From the NCBI GenBank assembly GCA_037045685.1, contig JBAOII010000028.1, forward strand, positions 1 to 64,000: 64,000 nucleotides of DNA. Direction: 5' to 3'. This DNA comes from Competibacter_A sp037045685. Lineage in GTDB: Bacteria; Pseudomonadota; Gammaproteobacteria; Competibacterales; Competibacteraceae. Position 1 is the stretch's first letter; each line of letters starts with the position of its first letter. Shown in pieces: positions 44,521 to 53,548 of the stretch. Both the position numbers and the translations under genes were made by a program. Under the pieces are notes generated by a model. The model made no database searches, was not told where the DNA came from, and saw only the letters and a list, made by a program, of their open reading frames with translations.

Positions 44521-46230
44521 ATGAACCCAAACGCCTCGGCCGATCAGACCGCCTCATCCTCCTCCGGATCTTCGCTCGATCCGTTCGACATCATCGGTTC
44601 CAGCCTGGCCGTGCAACAGGCGTGGCTGCGGCAACCGGAACGGCTGTGCGCCGCCCTGCAAAATCTGGCGCTGGACAGCGGCCGGGTTCACGAGCGATTC
44701 GTTCGCACCAGCCTCGGCATCGTCAGCGAACCCGCCGTGGCCGCCGTGCCCTACGACGAGCGCTTCCAGGACGGGATCTGGACCTACCAGCCCGGCTTCG
44801 CCTTCCTGAAGGAGATGTACCTGCTCTACGGCCGCTGGCTGGAGGACGCCATCCACGCCACCGCGAACGTCGAACCCGAACAGCGGCGGCGGGCGGCCTT
44901 TTGGACCAAGCAATGGCTGGACGCTATCGCACCCACCAACTACTTTTGGACCAATCCCGACGCGCTGCGGCGCTGCATCGCCACCCATGGCCTCAGCGTG
45001 CTTTGGGGCCTGCAAAACTGGCTGCGCGACGCCGCCGCCGGCGATGTGCGGATGGTGGAACCGGACGCCTTTACCGTCGGCCGCGACCTCGCCACCACGC
45101 CCGGCCAAGTGGTGCTGCGCAACGATCTGCTGGAGCTGATCCAGTACGCGCCCGTCACCGAGCGGGTTCACGCGGTGCCCATCGTGCTGGTCGCGCCCTG
45201 GATCAACAAGTTTTACATCATGGATCTGAGCCCGCGCAACAGCTTGGTCCGCTACCTGGTCGGCCAGGGTTTCACGGTGTTCGTCACCAGTTGGAAGAAT
45301 CCCGGCCCCGAGGCGCGCGCGACCACGCTGGCCGACTATCTGCTGCGCGGCGTGCGCCCGGCGCTGGAAGCCGCCCGCACCATCTGCGGCGTTCCCCAAA
45401 TCCACGCCACCGGCTATTGTCTGGGCGGCACGGCGTTGGCGCTGCTGCTGGCGTGGCTCGCCGCCGACCCGGCCGACCGCGCCGCCAACCCGGTCGCCCA
45501 TTGGACGACGTTCACCACCTTGGTGGACTTCAGCGATCCCGGCGAAATCGGCGTCTTTCTCAGCCAAGCCAGCTTCGAGTTCCTGCGCCAACGCATGGCC
45601 GGTGCCGGTTACTTGGACGGCGCCGCCATGGCTCGCGCTTTCCGGCTGTTGCGCCCCAACAACCTGATCTGGCATTACGTGGTGCAAAGCTATCTGTTCG
45701 GCGAAGACCTGCCACCGAGCGATGTTTTGTTTTGGAACTGCGATACCACGCGCATGCCGGCTGCAATGCACGAGTTTTATCTGCGGGAGCTGTATCTGAA
45801 CAACCGGCTGGTCCGGTCGGGCGAATTGGAAATCGGCGGGCGCCGGCTGGATTTGGGGGCCATCTCGCAGCCCTTGTACGCGGTTGGGGCGGAACAGGAC
45901 CACATCGCCCCCTGGCGGCAGACGTTCCGGCTCTGCGGCTTGATCGGCGCACCGGCGCGCTATGTGCTGGCGACCTCCGGCCACATCCTGGGCATCATCA
46001 ACCCGCCGGTGGACCCGCCCAAGCGGCGCTATTGGCTGGGCGACGCCACCGGTCAGGGCGACCCCGACGCTTGGATCGGCGGGATCGCCAAAGTGCCGGG
46101 TTCCTGGTGGGAAGACTGGTCGAACTGGTTGCGCGAGCGCTGCGGGCCGCCGGTTCCGCCGCCCGCGATGGGCGGTCCCGACTATCCGCCCTTGCAAGCG
46201 GCGCCCGGACAGTACGTGCTCGAAAAGTAA
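44521..46230 (+). CDS. phaC: Class I poly(3-hydroxyalkanoate) synthase PhaC
   Basis: 569 residues from ATG 44521 (GGAGA upstream). The N-terminal PhaC_N region (FWTKQWLDAIAPTNYFWTNP) precedes the alpha/beta-hydrolase domain. Catalytic triad by position: Cys300 in GYCLGG, Asp460 in AEQDHIAPW, His488 in SGHILGIINPP. Also VLVAPWINKFYIMDL and FVTSWKNP, typical of class I. Polymerises (R)-3-hydroxyacyl-CoA, forming storage granules in the cytoplasm. No phaA, phaB, phaE or phasin is adjacent. The Ser/Ala-rich first 20 residues are variable in this class. Confidence 0.95.
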   Translation: MNPNASADQTASSSSGSSLDPFDIIGSSLAVQQAWLRQPERLCAALQNLALDSGRVHERFVRTSLGIVSEPAVAAVPYDERFQDGIWTYQPGFAFLKEMYLLYGRWLEDAIHATANVEPEQRRRAAFWTKQWLDAIAPTNYFWTNPDALRRCIATHGLSVLWGLQNWLRDAAAGDVRMVEPDAFTVGRDLATTPGQVVLRNDLLELIQYAPVTERVHAVPIVLVAPWINKFYIMDLSPRNSLVRYLVGQGFTVFVTSWKNPGPEARATTLADYLLRGVRPALEAARTICGVPQIHATGYCLGGTALALLLAWLAADPADRAANPVAHWTTFTTLVDFSDPGEIGVFLSQASFEFLRQRMAGAGYLDGAAMARAFRLLRPNNLIWHYVVQSYLFGEDLPPSDVLFWNCDTTRMPAAMHEFYLRELYLNNRLVRSGELEIGGRRLDLGAISQPLYAVGAEQDHIAPWRQTFRLCGLIGAPARYVLATSGHILGIINPPVDPPKRRYWLGDATGQGDPDAWIGGIAKVPGSWWEDWSNWLRERCGPPVPPPAMGGPDYPPLQAAPGQYVLEK

Positions 46231-46271
46231 GGCAGGGCGCTAAAACGGGGATCGACCCGCGATCCCCGCGC

Positions 46272-46824
46272 TCAAGCTCGGCTCGGGTTGCGCCACAGCA
46301 CCTCGATGCCGCCCTCGTCCCGGGCCAAAATGCGGCAGAGCACGAACAGCAAATCCGACAACCGATTCAGGTAGATTTGCGCGTGCTCGCCGACGTCTTC
46401 CTCGCGCGCCAAGGTCACCAGACGGCGCTCGGCGCGCCGGCAGATGGCCCGCGCCATGTGACAGTCGGCCGCCGCCCGCCCGCCGCCGGGCAAGATGAAT
46501 TCCTTCAGCGGCGGTAACTGGGCATTAAAGTCGTTTAATGCTGTTTCCAAGCGCGTCACATCCTCGCTCTTGACCGCCTGATAGCCCGGAATACTCAGCT
46601 CACCCGCCCAGATCGAACAGCTTGTGTTGCACTTCCTGCAAGCACTCGCGCATGGCGTCGCGCAGATCGTGCACCAACACCCGGCCGATGGCGCAGTTCA
46701 ACTCATCCACCGCGCCGATGACCTCGATCCGGAGACAATCCTTGGCAACCCGCTCGCCGTTACCCAAGCCGGTCGTGCCGTCGTCTCCGGTGCGAGTGTA
46801 GATTTTGGAAAGCCGGTTGCCCAT
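46272..46824 (-). CDS. pduO: Cob(I)yrinic acid a,c-diamide adenosyltransferase (PduO type), one frameshift
   Basis: About 184 residues. The start ATG 46824 is 9 nt after GGAGGG; ATG 46833 directly abuts it. PduO-type features: KIYTRTGDDGTTGLGNG, IEVIGAVDELNCAIG, VQHKLFDLGG, FILPGGGRAAADCHMARAIC, RRAERRLV and LNRLSDLLFVLCR. An extra base at 46603-46605 breaks the frame; deleting it joins DLGGELSIPGYQAVKSED. It makes adenosylcobalamin, needed for example by methylmalonyl-CoA mutase, which connects propionyl-CoA and succinyl-CoA. Confidence 0.88.
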
Positions 46825-46860
46825 CGTCGCCATCCCTCCACATCGTTGCTTGCCCCGCAT

Positions 46861-47440
46861 TGTACTCTCCTGAGCGACTTGCAGCGCACTTCCGCTTCAC
46901 CATGGCCGTCGGGCCGCCACTCCAGCGTTTCATCTGACAAATTGTTTATTGCAACAAAAAATTAATATATTGATATTAATCAAAACTATAAAATTAATTA
47001 TCAATATGTTATATATACATTTCGATAAAAATATATGATATTGATTAATAACATATTTTTATAATTTCCATCACTATGCTTTACAGCGGTTCTTCGATCT
47101 TAACCGCGATCCGCTCCTGTTCGATAACCGTTCTTGTTTAAAAAAACCAAATAAATTTTATATTGTTGTTTTTTATCATTTTATTATTTTATTATCAGTC
47201 TGGCAAAATTTTATGTAATACGTTGTTTTTAAATATAATTTATACAAATGATCACTGATTAAAAAATACCGCTCGATCAGATGAATAATAATTTTTTGCC
47301 AATTAGATACTTGCAAAACATTTTTTCGTTGTGCTTTCATAGTGCCGCAATGCTGTATTGCAATATGTTCCTGCCATAGGGCCAGTAAAATCGCGATTAC
47401 TGCCCTAGGAACGTCAGGCGACACCGAGATTCGGGCTGGC
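46861..47440. other. Extended AT-rich gene-free island
   Basis: Roughly 46935-47350 is dominated by A and T (AATATATTGATATTAATC, ATATGTTATATATAC), in sharp contrast to the GC-rich genes on both sides. An 82-codon minus-strand ORF exists (47176-47424) but has no recognisable features or good start. It may hold promoters or a nucleoid-protein binding region; nothing definite is seen. Confidence 0.7.
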
Positions 47441-47582
47441 AGGCCCGTCCCCGGAGTTGCTTAGGTCGGGCCTGCGGCAACCGGAACCATCCGGTCGGAC
47501 CAAGGAAAGGTCTTTAACGCCGACTCGGGATACGGGTCCATCGAGCACTGATCTGTTCGTGCTGAACGACGGAGGTTTTTGT
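47441..47582 (+). promoter_or_regulatory. Structured 5' leader ahead of the lytic transglycosylase gene
   Basis: Three stems can be drawn: AGGCCCG/CGGGCCT (47441-47447 with 47467-47473), ACCGGA/TCCGGT (47480-47485 with 47490-47495) and GACC/GGTC (47498-47501 with 47509-47512) followed by TTT. It precedes the ribosome-binding site GGAGG of the SLT gene by about 55 nt. It could be a cis-acting RNA; it does not match any class I can name. Confidence 0.35.
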
Positions 47583-48227
47583 ATGGTATTTGCGGAAATT
47601 GCCAGGGAACGATTCAACCTGTCCCTGAAATCGGGTTTGCTGTGCGCGGTCATGCTGATGCCCGCGACGGCGTTGGCCGACTCGACGACGGGAGAAAACG
47701 CAGAACCGGCGCAGGTCGCCATGGCCACGGTTCCGGTTATCGGCACCGAACCCGGCAGCACCAGCGATGTCAAGCCCGCCCATCAAGACAAGGTGATCAA
47801 TCTTTCCCAACACATTCAACGCAAATATGGCGTACCCGAACACAAGGCAACCCATATCGTCCTGAAAGCCATGGAAAACGCCGACCGCCACCAGGTGGAA
47901 CCGGAGCTGATCCTGGCGATCATCGCGGTCGAATCGACCTTCAAAGAGCGTGCGGTCAGCCGGGTCGGCGCCCGCGGCCTGATGCAGGTGATGCCCGGAC
48001 CACACCGGAGCAAGGTCCGCGAAATCGGCGGTTCTCACGCCCTGTTCGATCCCGCCAAGAACATTCATACCGGTTCTCGGATCTTGGTGAACTACCTCAA
48101 CGCCCATTCCGGCAACCTGCGCCGGGCATTGCTCAGCTATAACGGCAGCCTGGGCACGCGCTCGTCCTTCCCCGATCGCGTGATGCGGATCTATCGCGAT
48201 TTACAGCGGGTCACGACCGCAAGCTGA
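47583..48227 (+). CDS. Lytic transglycosylase, SLT domain
   Basis: 214 residues from ATG 47583 with GGAGG upstream. Signal-like segment SGLLCAVMLMPATALA. The SLT fold is at 85-205: LILAIIAVESTFKERAVS with the catalytic Glu, GARGLMQVMPGPH, NIHTGSRILVNYL, ALLSYNGSLG. It cleaves peptidoglycan glycan strands to 1,6-anhydro products. Stands alone between the AT-rich island and DUF1285, so its regulation is probably by the leader or promoter upstream. Confidence 0.9.
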   Translation: MVFAEIARERFNLSLKSGLLCAVMLMPATALADSTTGENAEPAQVAMATVPVIGTEPGSTSDVKPAHQDKVINLSQHIQRKYGVPEHKATHIVLKAMENADRHQVEPELILAIIAVESTFKERAVSRVGARGLMQVMPGPHRSKVREIGGSHALFDPAKNIHTGSRILVNYLNAHSGNLRRALLSYNGSLGTRSSFPDRVMRIYRDLQRVTTAS

Positions 48228-48253
48228 TATCCGCCCCCTGCCGGCGGCCAAAC

Positions 48254-48278
48254 CGGGTCCGGACAATCGCCGGACCCG
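48254..48278 (+). terminator. Hairpin after the SLT gene
   Basis: CGGGTCCGG and CCGGACCCG (9 bp) with a 7-nt loop, 27 nt after the stop. There is no long T-run, so a weak or rho-assisted terminator. Confidence 0.5.
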
Positions 48279-48393
48279 TTCGCCCCGGAGCGCGAGCCCT
48301 CGCGCATCGCCACTGCGCCGGCATGGAATACCCGTCGCGGACAGGAATTCATTCATATAATATGAGCGTGATTCCATCCTCGGATCCGCGCCC

Positions 48394-48969
48394 ATGCCTC
48401 CGCCCGATCCCGATCCCGCCGCTCTGGCGGCCCAACTGCAACCCGAGCGGCCGCTTCCCCCCGTAGACCGCTGGAACCCTCCTTTCAGCGGCGACATGGA
48501 TTTGCGCATCGCCCGCGACGGCACTTGGTATCACGCAGGCGCTCCCTTCCAGCGCGAAGCCCTGGTCCGACTGTTTGCCTCCATCCTGCGCCGCGACGAG
48601 GACGGGCATCACTACTTGGTCACCCCGGTGGAAAAATGGCGCATCCGAGTGGACGACGCGCCCTTTCTGGCGGTCCGGCTCGATGCCGTCGGCGAAGGCG
48701 CCGACCGATCCCTGAGCTTTACCACCAATGTCGGCGACACCGTGATCGCCGGCCCCGACCATCCGTTGATCGTGGAATACCGCGAACCCGGCGGCGAGCC
48801 CGCGCCCTACATCCAGGTGCGCGGCGGCTTGCGCGCCCTGCTGAGCCGGGCGGTGTTCGTGGATTTGATCGAGCTCGGAGAAGAACGGGCAGGGTCTTCG
48901 GATCGCTGCTACGGAGTGTGGAGCCAGGGCCAATTTTTTCGGCTCGGTCGGTTGGATGACGACAGCTGA
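48394..48969 (+). CDS. DUF1285 family protein
   Basis: 191 residues. Family features: PPVDRWNPPFSGDMDLRIARD, DGTWYHAGAPFQREALVRLF, LRRDEDGHHYLVTPVEKWRI, VDDAPFLAV. Cytosolic, no signal. DUF1285 proteins are widespread in proteobacteria with no assigned role. Overlaps the next gene by 14 nt. Confidence 0.9.
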   Translation: MPPPDPDPAALAAQLQPERPLPPVDRWNPPFSGDMDLRIARDGTWYHAGAPFQREALVRLFASILRRDEDGHHYLVTPVEKWRIRVDDAPFLAVRLDAVGEGADRSLSFTTNVGDTVIAGPDHPLIVEYREPGGEPAPYIQVRGGLRALLSRAVFVDLIELGEERAGSSDRCYGVWSQGQFFRLGRLDDDS

Positions 48970-50419
48970 GCGAACAGGCCCCTTCGTGCGCCATTCCTTG
49001 CTCATCGCGCTGCTGCGCAAGTTCGTCCTGCTGCCATCCTACCTGCTGGTTCTACTGATCCGTCTGCTGAAATGGCTGGTCGCACCGCCGGCCTTGCTGG
49101 CGCAACTGCTGATCGGCGTCCCGTTGACCCTGCTGCGAATCCGGCAGCCGTTGCGGCCACGTTTCGCGCCGCTCTCGGAAGCGGATCTGCCCGACGCCGC
49201 CTGGATCACCCTCAGCGACGCTTCCGATAGCTTGGCGGCGGAAGGCTTTGCGGTTTACGGCGACTTCCGCTGCGATGAATTGATCCAGGGCGCGGTGCTC
49301 TGGTTGCGATTCATGGGTCAGCCAAAACTGGGAATCGGCGCCTTGGCCGCCCATGTCGAGATCGAGACCGGCGCGCGCCCGGTCCGGCAATTCGTCGAAT
49401 TCTCGACCGAATTCGTGGATGGGCGGGTGCTGGACACCAATAACCTGGACTTGCCCTATAGCCTGCCCGCCCCGGCCTATCTGGCCCGAGTGCAGTTGAA
49501 GGATGTTTGGGACTCCCGAGCGCTGTTCGCCTTGCACCGCGATCTGGTCGCGTCTCTGTCCCGGCCGGTCAGCCTGGAACCCGTCGAACGCGCCGCCCGC
49601 GATCCAGCCGGCGCGCTGGCCGACAGCTGCAGCCGTGAAATCCGGGCGCTCGTCACAGAGGGTTGGTTGAAAATGGGCGCCGATCACGACAAGGCTCGGC
49701 TACGGCCCTGGGGCGCGCTGCTGGGGGTCTGGCGACAGGCATGGCCGCTGGCGAATTTGTATTTGCGCGCCGCCGACCGCCGTTCGCGGCGGTTATTGGC
49801 CGAACACGGGCTGGATGCGGAGCCGTTTGCCGGTGGCGCGATGACCATCCGGGTTTCGCGCCAGCCGCTGGAGGCGTCGGCTCCGATCAGGACCGTCCTC
49901 GCCGGATACGAGCAGATCCGGCCGCTCGCCCGGCAAACGGACCCCCATGCGGTGCTGGAAGCCGTGGTGGTCGAGATGGACGGCGACGCGGCCGAAACGC
50001 CCGTCCCTCGCGAGTTCCGGTTCTCGTTTCGAGCTTACGACGATCAGCCGTCGCGGCGCATTCGCCGGTTGCGGAGCTTCGACGTTCTGCTCGATCCGAT
50101 GGATGGCGCGCTGGCGGTAACCGCCATGGAGCGGGAATTCGAGCGAGCGGCCGACGACAGCGAATGGGCGGACCTCATCGCGAGCCCACCGTGGACGCCG
50201 TTGCGGCTCGACCCTTGGCTGCGCGATCTCGACAGCGTGCTGCCGGCGGCCCGAGCCGCTCTGGCCGGCCGCGCGGCGGGGCGAGACATCGCGCTGGAGT
50301 CGGCTTCGCTGTATCTCGACGACGGGAGGCCGTGCTGGCAGTTGGTCGCCTGGACGGACGACGACACCCCGCTCCATGTGGTCCTGGACGCGCGTTCCGG
50401 CGCTGTCCTGAACGATTGA
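48956..50419 (+). CDS. Large membrane-anchored protein of unknown function
   Basis: 487 residues. N-terminal hydrophobic helices (LLPSYLLVLLIRLLKWLV, LLAQLLIGVPLTLLRI) followed by a soluble Arg/Leu-rich region of about 430 residues; no TM elsewhere, no catalytic motif recognised. Overlaps DUF1285 by 14 nt and lies 27 nt before the QmcA gene, suggesting one operon and a membrane-associated role. Not known to me. Confidence 0.8.
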   Translation: MTTAERTGPFVRHSLLIALLRKFVLLPSYLLVLLIRLLKWLVAPPALLAQLLIGVPLTLLRIRQPLRPRFAPLSEADLPDAAWITLSDASDSLAAEGFAVYGDFRCDELIQGAVLWLRFMGQPKLGIGALAAHVEIETGARPVRQFVEFSTEFVDGRVLDTNNLDLPYSLPAPAYLARVQLKDVWDSRALFALHRDLVASLSRPVSLEPVERAARDPAGALADSCSREIRALVTEGWLKMGADHDKARLRPWGALLGVWRQAWPLANLYLRAADRRSRRLLAEHGLDAEPFAGGAMTIRVSRQPLEASAPIRTVLAGYEQIRPLARQTDPHAVLEAVVVEMDGDAAETPVPREFRFSFRAYDDQPSRRIRRLRSFDVLLDPMDGALAVTAMEREFERAADDSEWADLIASPPWTPLRLDPWLRDLDSVLPAARAALAGRAAGRDIALESASLYLDDGRPCWQLVAWTDDDTPLHVVLDARSGAVLND

Positions 50420-50446
50420 TCACTTTCATCCCCGAGGAGTTGAACC

Positions 50447-51379
50447 ATGTTGGAAGGCTTTTCCGCGTTCGTGGTCGGGCTGGCGATCCTCGCCGCCATC
50501 CTGATTTTCCTGGGCGTCAAATCGGTGCCGCAAGGCATGGAATACACGGTCGAGCGCTTCGGCCGCTACACCGAGACCCTGACGCCCGGGCTGAATTTCA
50601 TCGTCCCGGTGATGGATCGTATCGGCCGCAAAATCAACATGATGGAAACGGTGCTGGACGTGCCCTCGCAGGAAATCATCACCAAGGACAACGCCATCGT
50701 CCGGGTGGACGGCGTGGTGTTCTATCAGGTCCTGGACGCCGCCAAGGCGGCCTACGAAGTCAACAATCTGGAGTTCGCCATCCTCAACCTGACCATGACC
50801 AACCTGCGCACCGTCATGGGCTCGATGGATCTCGACGAGCTGCTGTCGAAGCGCGACGAAATCAACGGCCGCCTGCTGGTGGTGGTGGACGAGGCGACGA
50901 CGCCGTGGGGGGTGAAAGTGATCCGCATCGAGATCAAGGACATCGCGCCACCCAAGGATCTGGTGGATTCCATGGCGCGGCAGATGAAGGCCGAACGCGA
51001 CAAGCGGGCGTCGATTTTGACCGCCGAGGGCGAGCGGCAGGCGGCGATTCTGGCGGCCGAGGGCCAAAAACAGGCGGCGATCCTCGAAGCGGAAGGCCGC
51101 AAGGAATCCGCGTTCCGCGACGCCGAGGCCCGCGAGCGTCTGGCCCAGGCCGAAGCCCGCGCCACCCTGATGCTGTCGGAGGCCATCGGCAAGGGCAACG
51201 TGCAGGCGATCAACTATTTCGTCGCCCAGAAATACGTGGAGGCGGTCGGGAAACTGGCGGCGGCGCCCAACCAGAAGGTATTGCTGATGCCGCTGGATAC
51301 CTCGGGTCTGGTCGGCACCTTGGCCGGTGTGGCCGAACTGGCGCAGGAAGCGCTGAGCAAGACCGGAGCGCGCTCGTGA
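50447..51379 (+). CDS. qmcA: SPFH/Band 7 protein QmcA
   Basis: 310 residues with an N-terminal membrane helix (FVVGLAILAAILIFLG), the SPFH domain (VPQGMEYTVERFGRY, LTPGLNFIVPVMDRIGR, DGVVFYQVLDAAKAAYEV, GVKVIRIEIKDIAPP) and an Ala/Glu-rich coiled coil (RQAAILAAEGQKQAAILEAE). Stomatin-like membrane scaffold. Its stop overlaps the NfeD-like start by 4 nt (GTGA): the QmcA/NfeD pairing is typical. Confidence 0.94.
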   Translation: MLEGFSAFVVGLAILAAILIFLGVKSVPQGMEYTVERFGRYTETLTPGLNFIVPVMDRIGRKINMMETVLDVPSQEIITKDNAIVRVDGVVFYQVLDAAKAAYEVNNLEFAILNLTMTNLRTVMGSMDLDELLSKRDEINGRLLVVVDEATTPWGVKVIRIEIKDIAPPKDLVDSMARQMKAERDKRASILTAEGERQAAILAAEGQKQAAILEAEGRKESAFRDAEARERLAQAEARATLMLSEAIGKGNVQAINYFVAQKYVEAVGKLAAAPNQKVLLMPLDTSGLVGTLAGVAELAQEALSKTGARS

Positions 51380-51837
51380 GCGGGTGGTTGTTGGAGCCGA
51401 TCTATTGGAACTGGTGGCTGCTGGGCGTGGTGCTGATGGCGGTCGAAGCCATCGCGCCCGGCTTCTTCTTCCTGTGGATGGGCGTGGCGGCGCTGCTGGT
51501 GGGGCTGCTGCTGACGGTGCTGCCCGAGCTGGCCTGGACTTATCAAGTCCTGCTGTTCGCGGTGTTGTCGGTCGGTTCCATCGTGGCTTGGCGGCTGCGC
51601 TTGCGGCGGCATCCGACCCGCACCGACGACCCGCTGCTCAACCGGCGCGGCTATCAGTACGTCGGCCGCGTGTTCACCCTGGACGCGCCGGTCGTCAACG
51701 GCCACGGCAAAATCCGGGTGGACGACAGCACCTGGAAAGTCGTGGTGGAGCGCGACTATCCGGCCGGCACCCGGCTGCGGATCGTCGGCGTGGATGGCGT
51801 GCTCTTGAAGGGGATTGTCGAGGAAGACCAGCACTGA
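51376..51837 (+). CDS. NfeD-like membrane protein (partner of QmcA)
   Basis: 153 residues from GTG 51376. Membrane helices WWLLGVVLMAVEAIAPGFFF and VGLLLTVLPELAW, then VLLFAVLSVGSIVAWRL, followed by the OB-fold C-terminal part (GRVFTLDAPVVNGHGKIRVDDSTWKV). NfeD1b-type short form without the protease domain; with QmcA it forms a membrane complex of uncertain role. Confidence 0.92.
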   Translation: MSGWLLEPIYWNWWLLGVVLMAVEAIAPGFFFLWMGVAALLVGLLLTVLPELAWTYQVLLFAVLSVGSIVAWRLRLRRHPTRTDDPLLNRRGYQYVGRVFTLDAPVVNGHGKIRVDDSTWKVVVERDYPAGTRLRIVGVDGVLLKGIVEEDQH

Positions 51838-51871
51838 AGGCCGCTGTAACCCGCCGACCCTTCGCGCGAAC

Positions 51872-52657
51872 GTGCTGCCGCTCGCCAAGCTTCTCAGCCA
51901 GATCGTCTATCCGCTGCTGGCGTCCTTGCTGTTGGCGGCTTGGGCGGGCATCCTGCTATGGCGCGACCGGCGGCGGTCCGGCGGCGTCTTGTTGACCATC
52001 GCCCTCGGCTGGCTGTGGTTGTGGTCCACGCCCGTCTTCAGCGATTGGGTGCGCGCGGGCCTCGAACGACGCCATCCGCCGGTAGCGGTCGAGGCATTGC
52101 CCGCCGTTGATGCCATCGTCGTGCTCGGCGGCGCCATGGAAGCCGCCCGGCCGCCCGAACGGCTCTATCCCGAACTCGGCGCCGCCGCCGACCGGGTCTG
52201 GCACGCCGCCCGCCTGTTCCGTGCCGGCAAAGCGCCGCTGATTCTCGCCAGCGGCGGCAACCTGCCCTGGAGCGGGATTGATCGGCCGGAAGCCGCCGCC
52301 ATGGGAGAATGGCTCCAAGAGTTCGGCGTCCCCGCCTCCGCCATCGTTCTGGAACCGAACAGCCGGACCACCCGCGAAAATCGCGACAACTCCCTGCCGA
52401 TCCTGCACGCGCTGGGCGCTCATCGCATCCTGCTGGTCACCTCGGCCCTGCACATGCCGCGCGCCTTGGCGCTGTTCGCGGACACCGATCTGGAAGTGAT
52501 CGCGGCGCCCACCGACGTTGAAGTGACCGAAAAACCTGGGCATCCGCTGCGATGGTTGCCCGACGCTCAAGCCTTGGCCGATAGCAGTCGGGCCTTCAAA
52601 GAGCACCTGGGCAGGTGGGCGAACCGATTGGCCGACATCGGGAAAACCGGCGAATAA
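51872..52657 (+). CDS. DUF218/YdcF-like membrane protein (ElyC type)
   Basis: About 261 residues from GTG 51872 (TTG 51815, inside the NfeD-like gene, is the other option). Two N-terminal membrane segments (VYPLLASLLLAAWAGILLW, VLLTIALGWLWLWS) and a DUF218 domain: DAIVVLGGAMEAARPPE, APLILASGGNLPW, ILLVTSALHMPRALALF, RTTREN. ElyC/SanA relatives act in envelope biogenesis. Confidence 0.85.
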   Translation: MLPLAKLLSQIVYPLLASLLLAAWAGILLWRDRRRSGGVLLTIALGWLWLWSTPVFSDWVRAGLERRHPPVAVEALPAVDAIVVLGGAMEAARPPERLYPELGAAADRVWHAARLFRAGKAPLILASGGNLPWSGIDRPEAAAMGEWLQEFGVPASAIVLEPNSRTTRENRDNSLPILHALGAHRILLVTSALHMPRALALFADTDLEVIAAPTDVEVTEKPGHPLRWLPDAQALADSSRAFKEHLGRWANRLADIGKTGE

Positions 52658-52685
52658 ATCGCCCCACGACGGACGCTTGGCGCCG

Positions 52686-53447
52686 CTATCCCTGCTGGCG
52701 ACTGATGGCGAACGGCCCGGTGGCCTGACAGACCGGCATCACTTCGATGCTGTTCAAGTTGACGTGTGCGGGGCGGGTCGCCACCCAGTAGACGATATCG
52801 GCGATGTCCTCGGGCCGTAGCGGCTGAGTGCCCTCGTAGGTTTTGTTCGCTTTACCCTCGTCGCCCTTGAAGCGCACCAGGGAAAACTCGCTCTCCGCCA
52901 AGCCGGGCTCGACGTTGGTCACCCGCACCCGCGTCCCCAGCAGATCGGCGCGCAGGTTGAGGGAAAATTGTTTGACGAAGGCTTTGGTGGCGCCGTAGAC
53001 GTTGCCGCCCGGATAGGGATAGGTGCCCGCCACCGAACCGATGTTGACGATGTGGCCGCGATCCCGGGCCACCATGCCCGGCAAAACCGCACGGGTGCAA
53101 TACATCAAGCCCTTGATGTTGGTATCCACCATCCGCTGCCAGTCCTCCATGTCGCAGCGGTGGGCCGGTTCCAATCCGAGCGCCAGTCCGGCGTTATTGA
53201 CCAGCAAATCGATTTCGGCGAATTCGGCGGGTAGCGCGGCGACGGCGGCGTTGACGGCGGCCTCGTCGCGAACGTCGAGAGCAACCGCATGGACAGGCGC
53301 GGCTTCGGCCAGCTCCGCCCGCAAAGCGTCAAGCCGCTCCCGCCGGCGGCCGCACAGGACCAGGGACCAGCCGTTGGCGGCGAACAGGCGGGCGCAAGCC
53401 GCGCCGAAGCCGGACGTGGCGCCGGTGATGAACGCAATCTGGGACAT
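52686..53447 (-). CDS. ydfG: NADP-dependent 3-hydroxy acid dehydrogenase YdfG
   Basis: 253 residues from ATG 53447. Rossmann glycine motif ITGATSGFGAACARLF, NNAGLALG, catalytic Ser-Tyr-Lys in INIGSVAG and NVYGATKAF. Very close in wording to E. coli YdfG (GNVYGATKAFVKQFSLN, EFSLVRFKGDEGKA). YdfG oxidises L-allo-threonine/serine and reduces malonic semialdehyde to 3-hydroxypropionate. Lies between cysNC and a DUF218 gene, single unit on the minus strand. Confidence 0.93.
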   Translation of the reverse strand: MSQIAFITGATSGFGAACARLFAANGWSLVLCGRRRERLDALRAELAEAAPVHAVALDVRDEAAVNAAVAALPAEFAEIDLLVNNAGLALGLEPAHRCDMEDWQRMVDTNIKGLMYCTRAVLPGMVARDRGHIVNIGSVAGTYPYPGGNVYGATKAFVKQFSLNLRADLLGTRVRVTNVEPGLAESEFSLVRFKGDEGKANKTYEGTQPLRPEDIADIVYWVATRPAHVNLNSIEVMPVCQATGPFAISRQQG

Positions 53448-53548
53448 CGCAATTCTCCTCCCTTCACGCTCTCCCCCTCCGCTGCCGGTCGCCAAACGGT
53501 GTGGCCTGGAGGGGGCGATTAAGGATATTCGGCCGTGATCGCCCGGTT

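Noticed and set aside
47176..47424. 82-codon minus-strand ORF in the AT-rich island
   Set aside because: No good ribosome-binding site and no recognisable feature; likely chance in AT-rich DNA.
47441..47582. Cyclic di-GMP (GEMM) riboswitch before the SLT gene
   Set aside because: GGCAACC and a following small hairpin recall it, but the conserved GGACGCAAAGC-like segment is absent.
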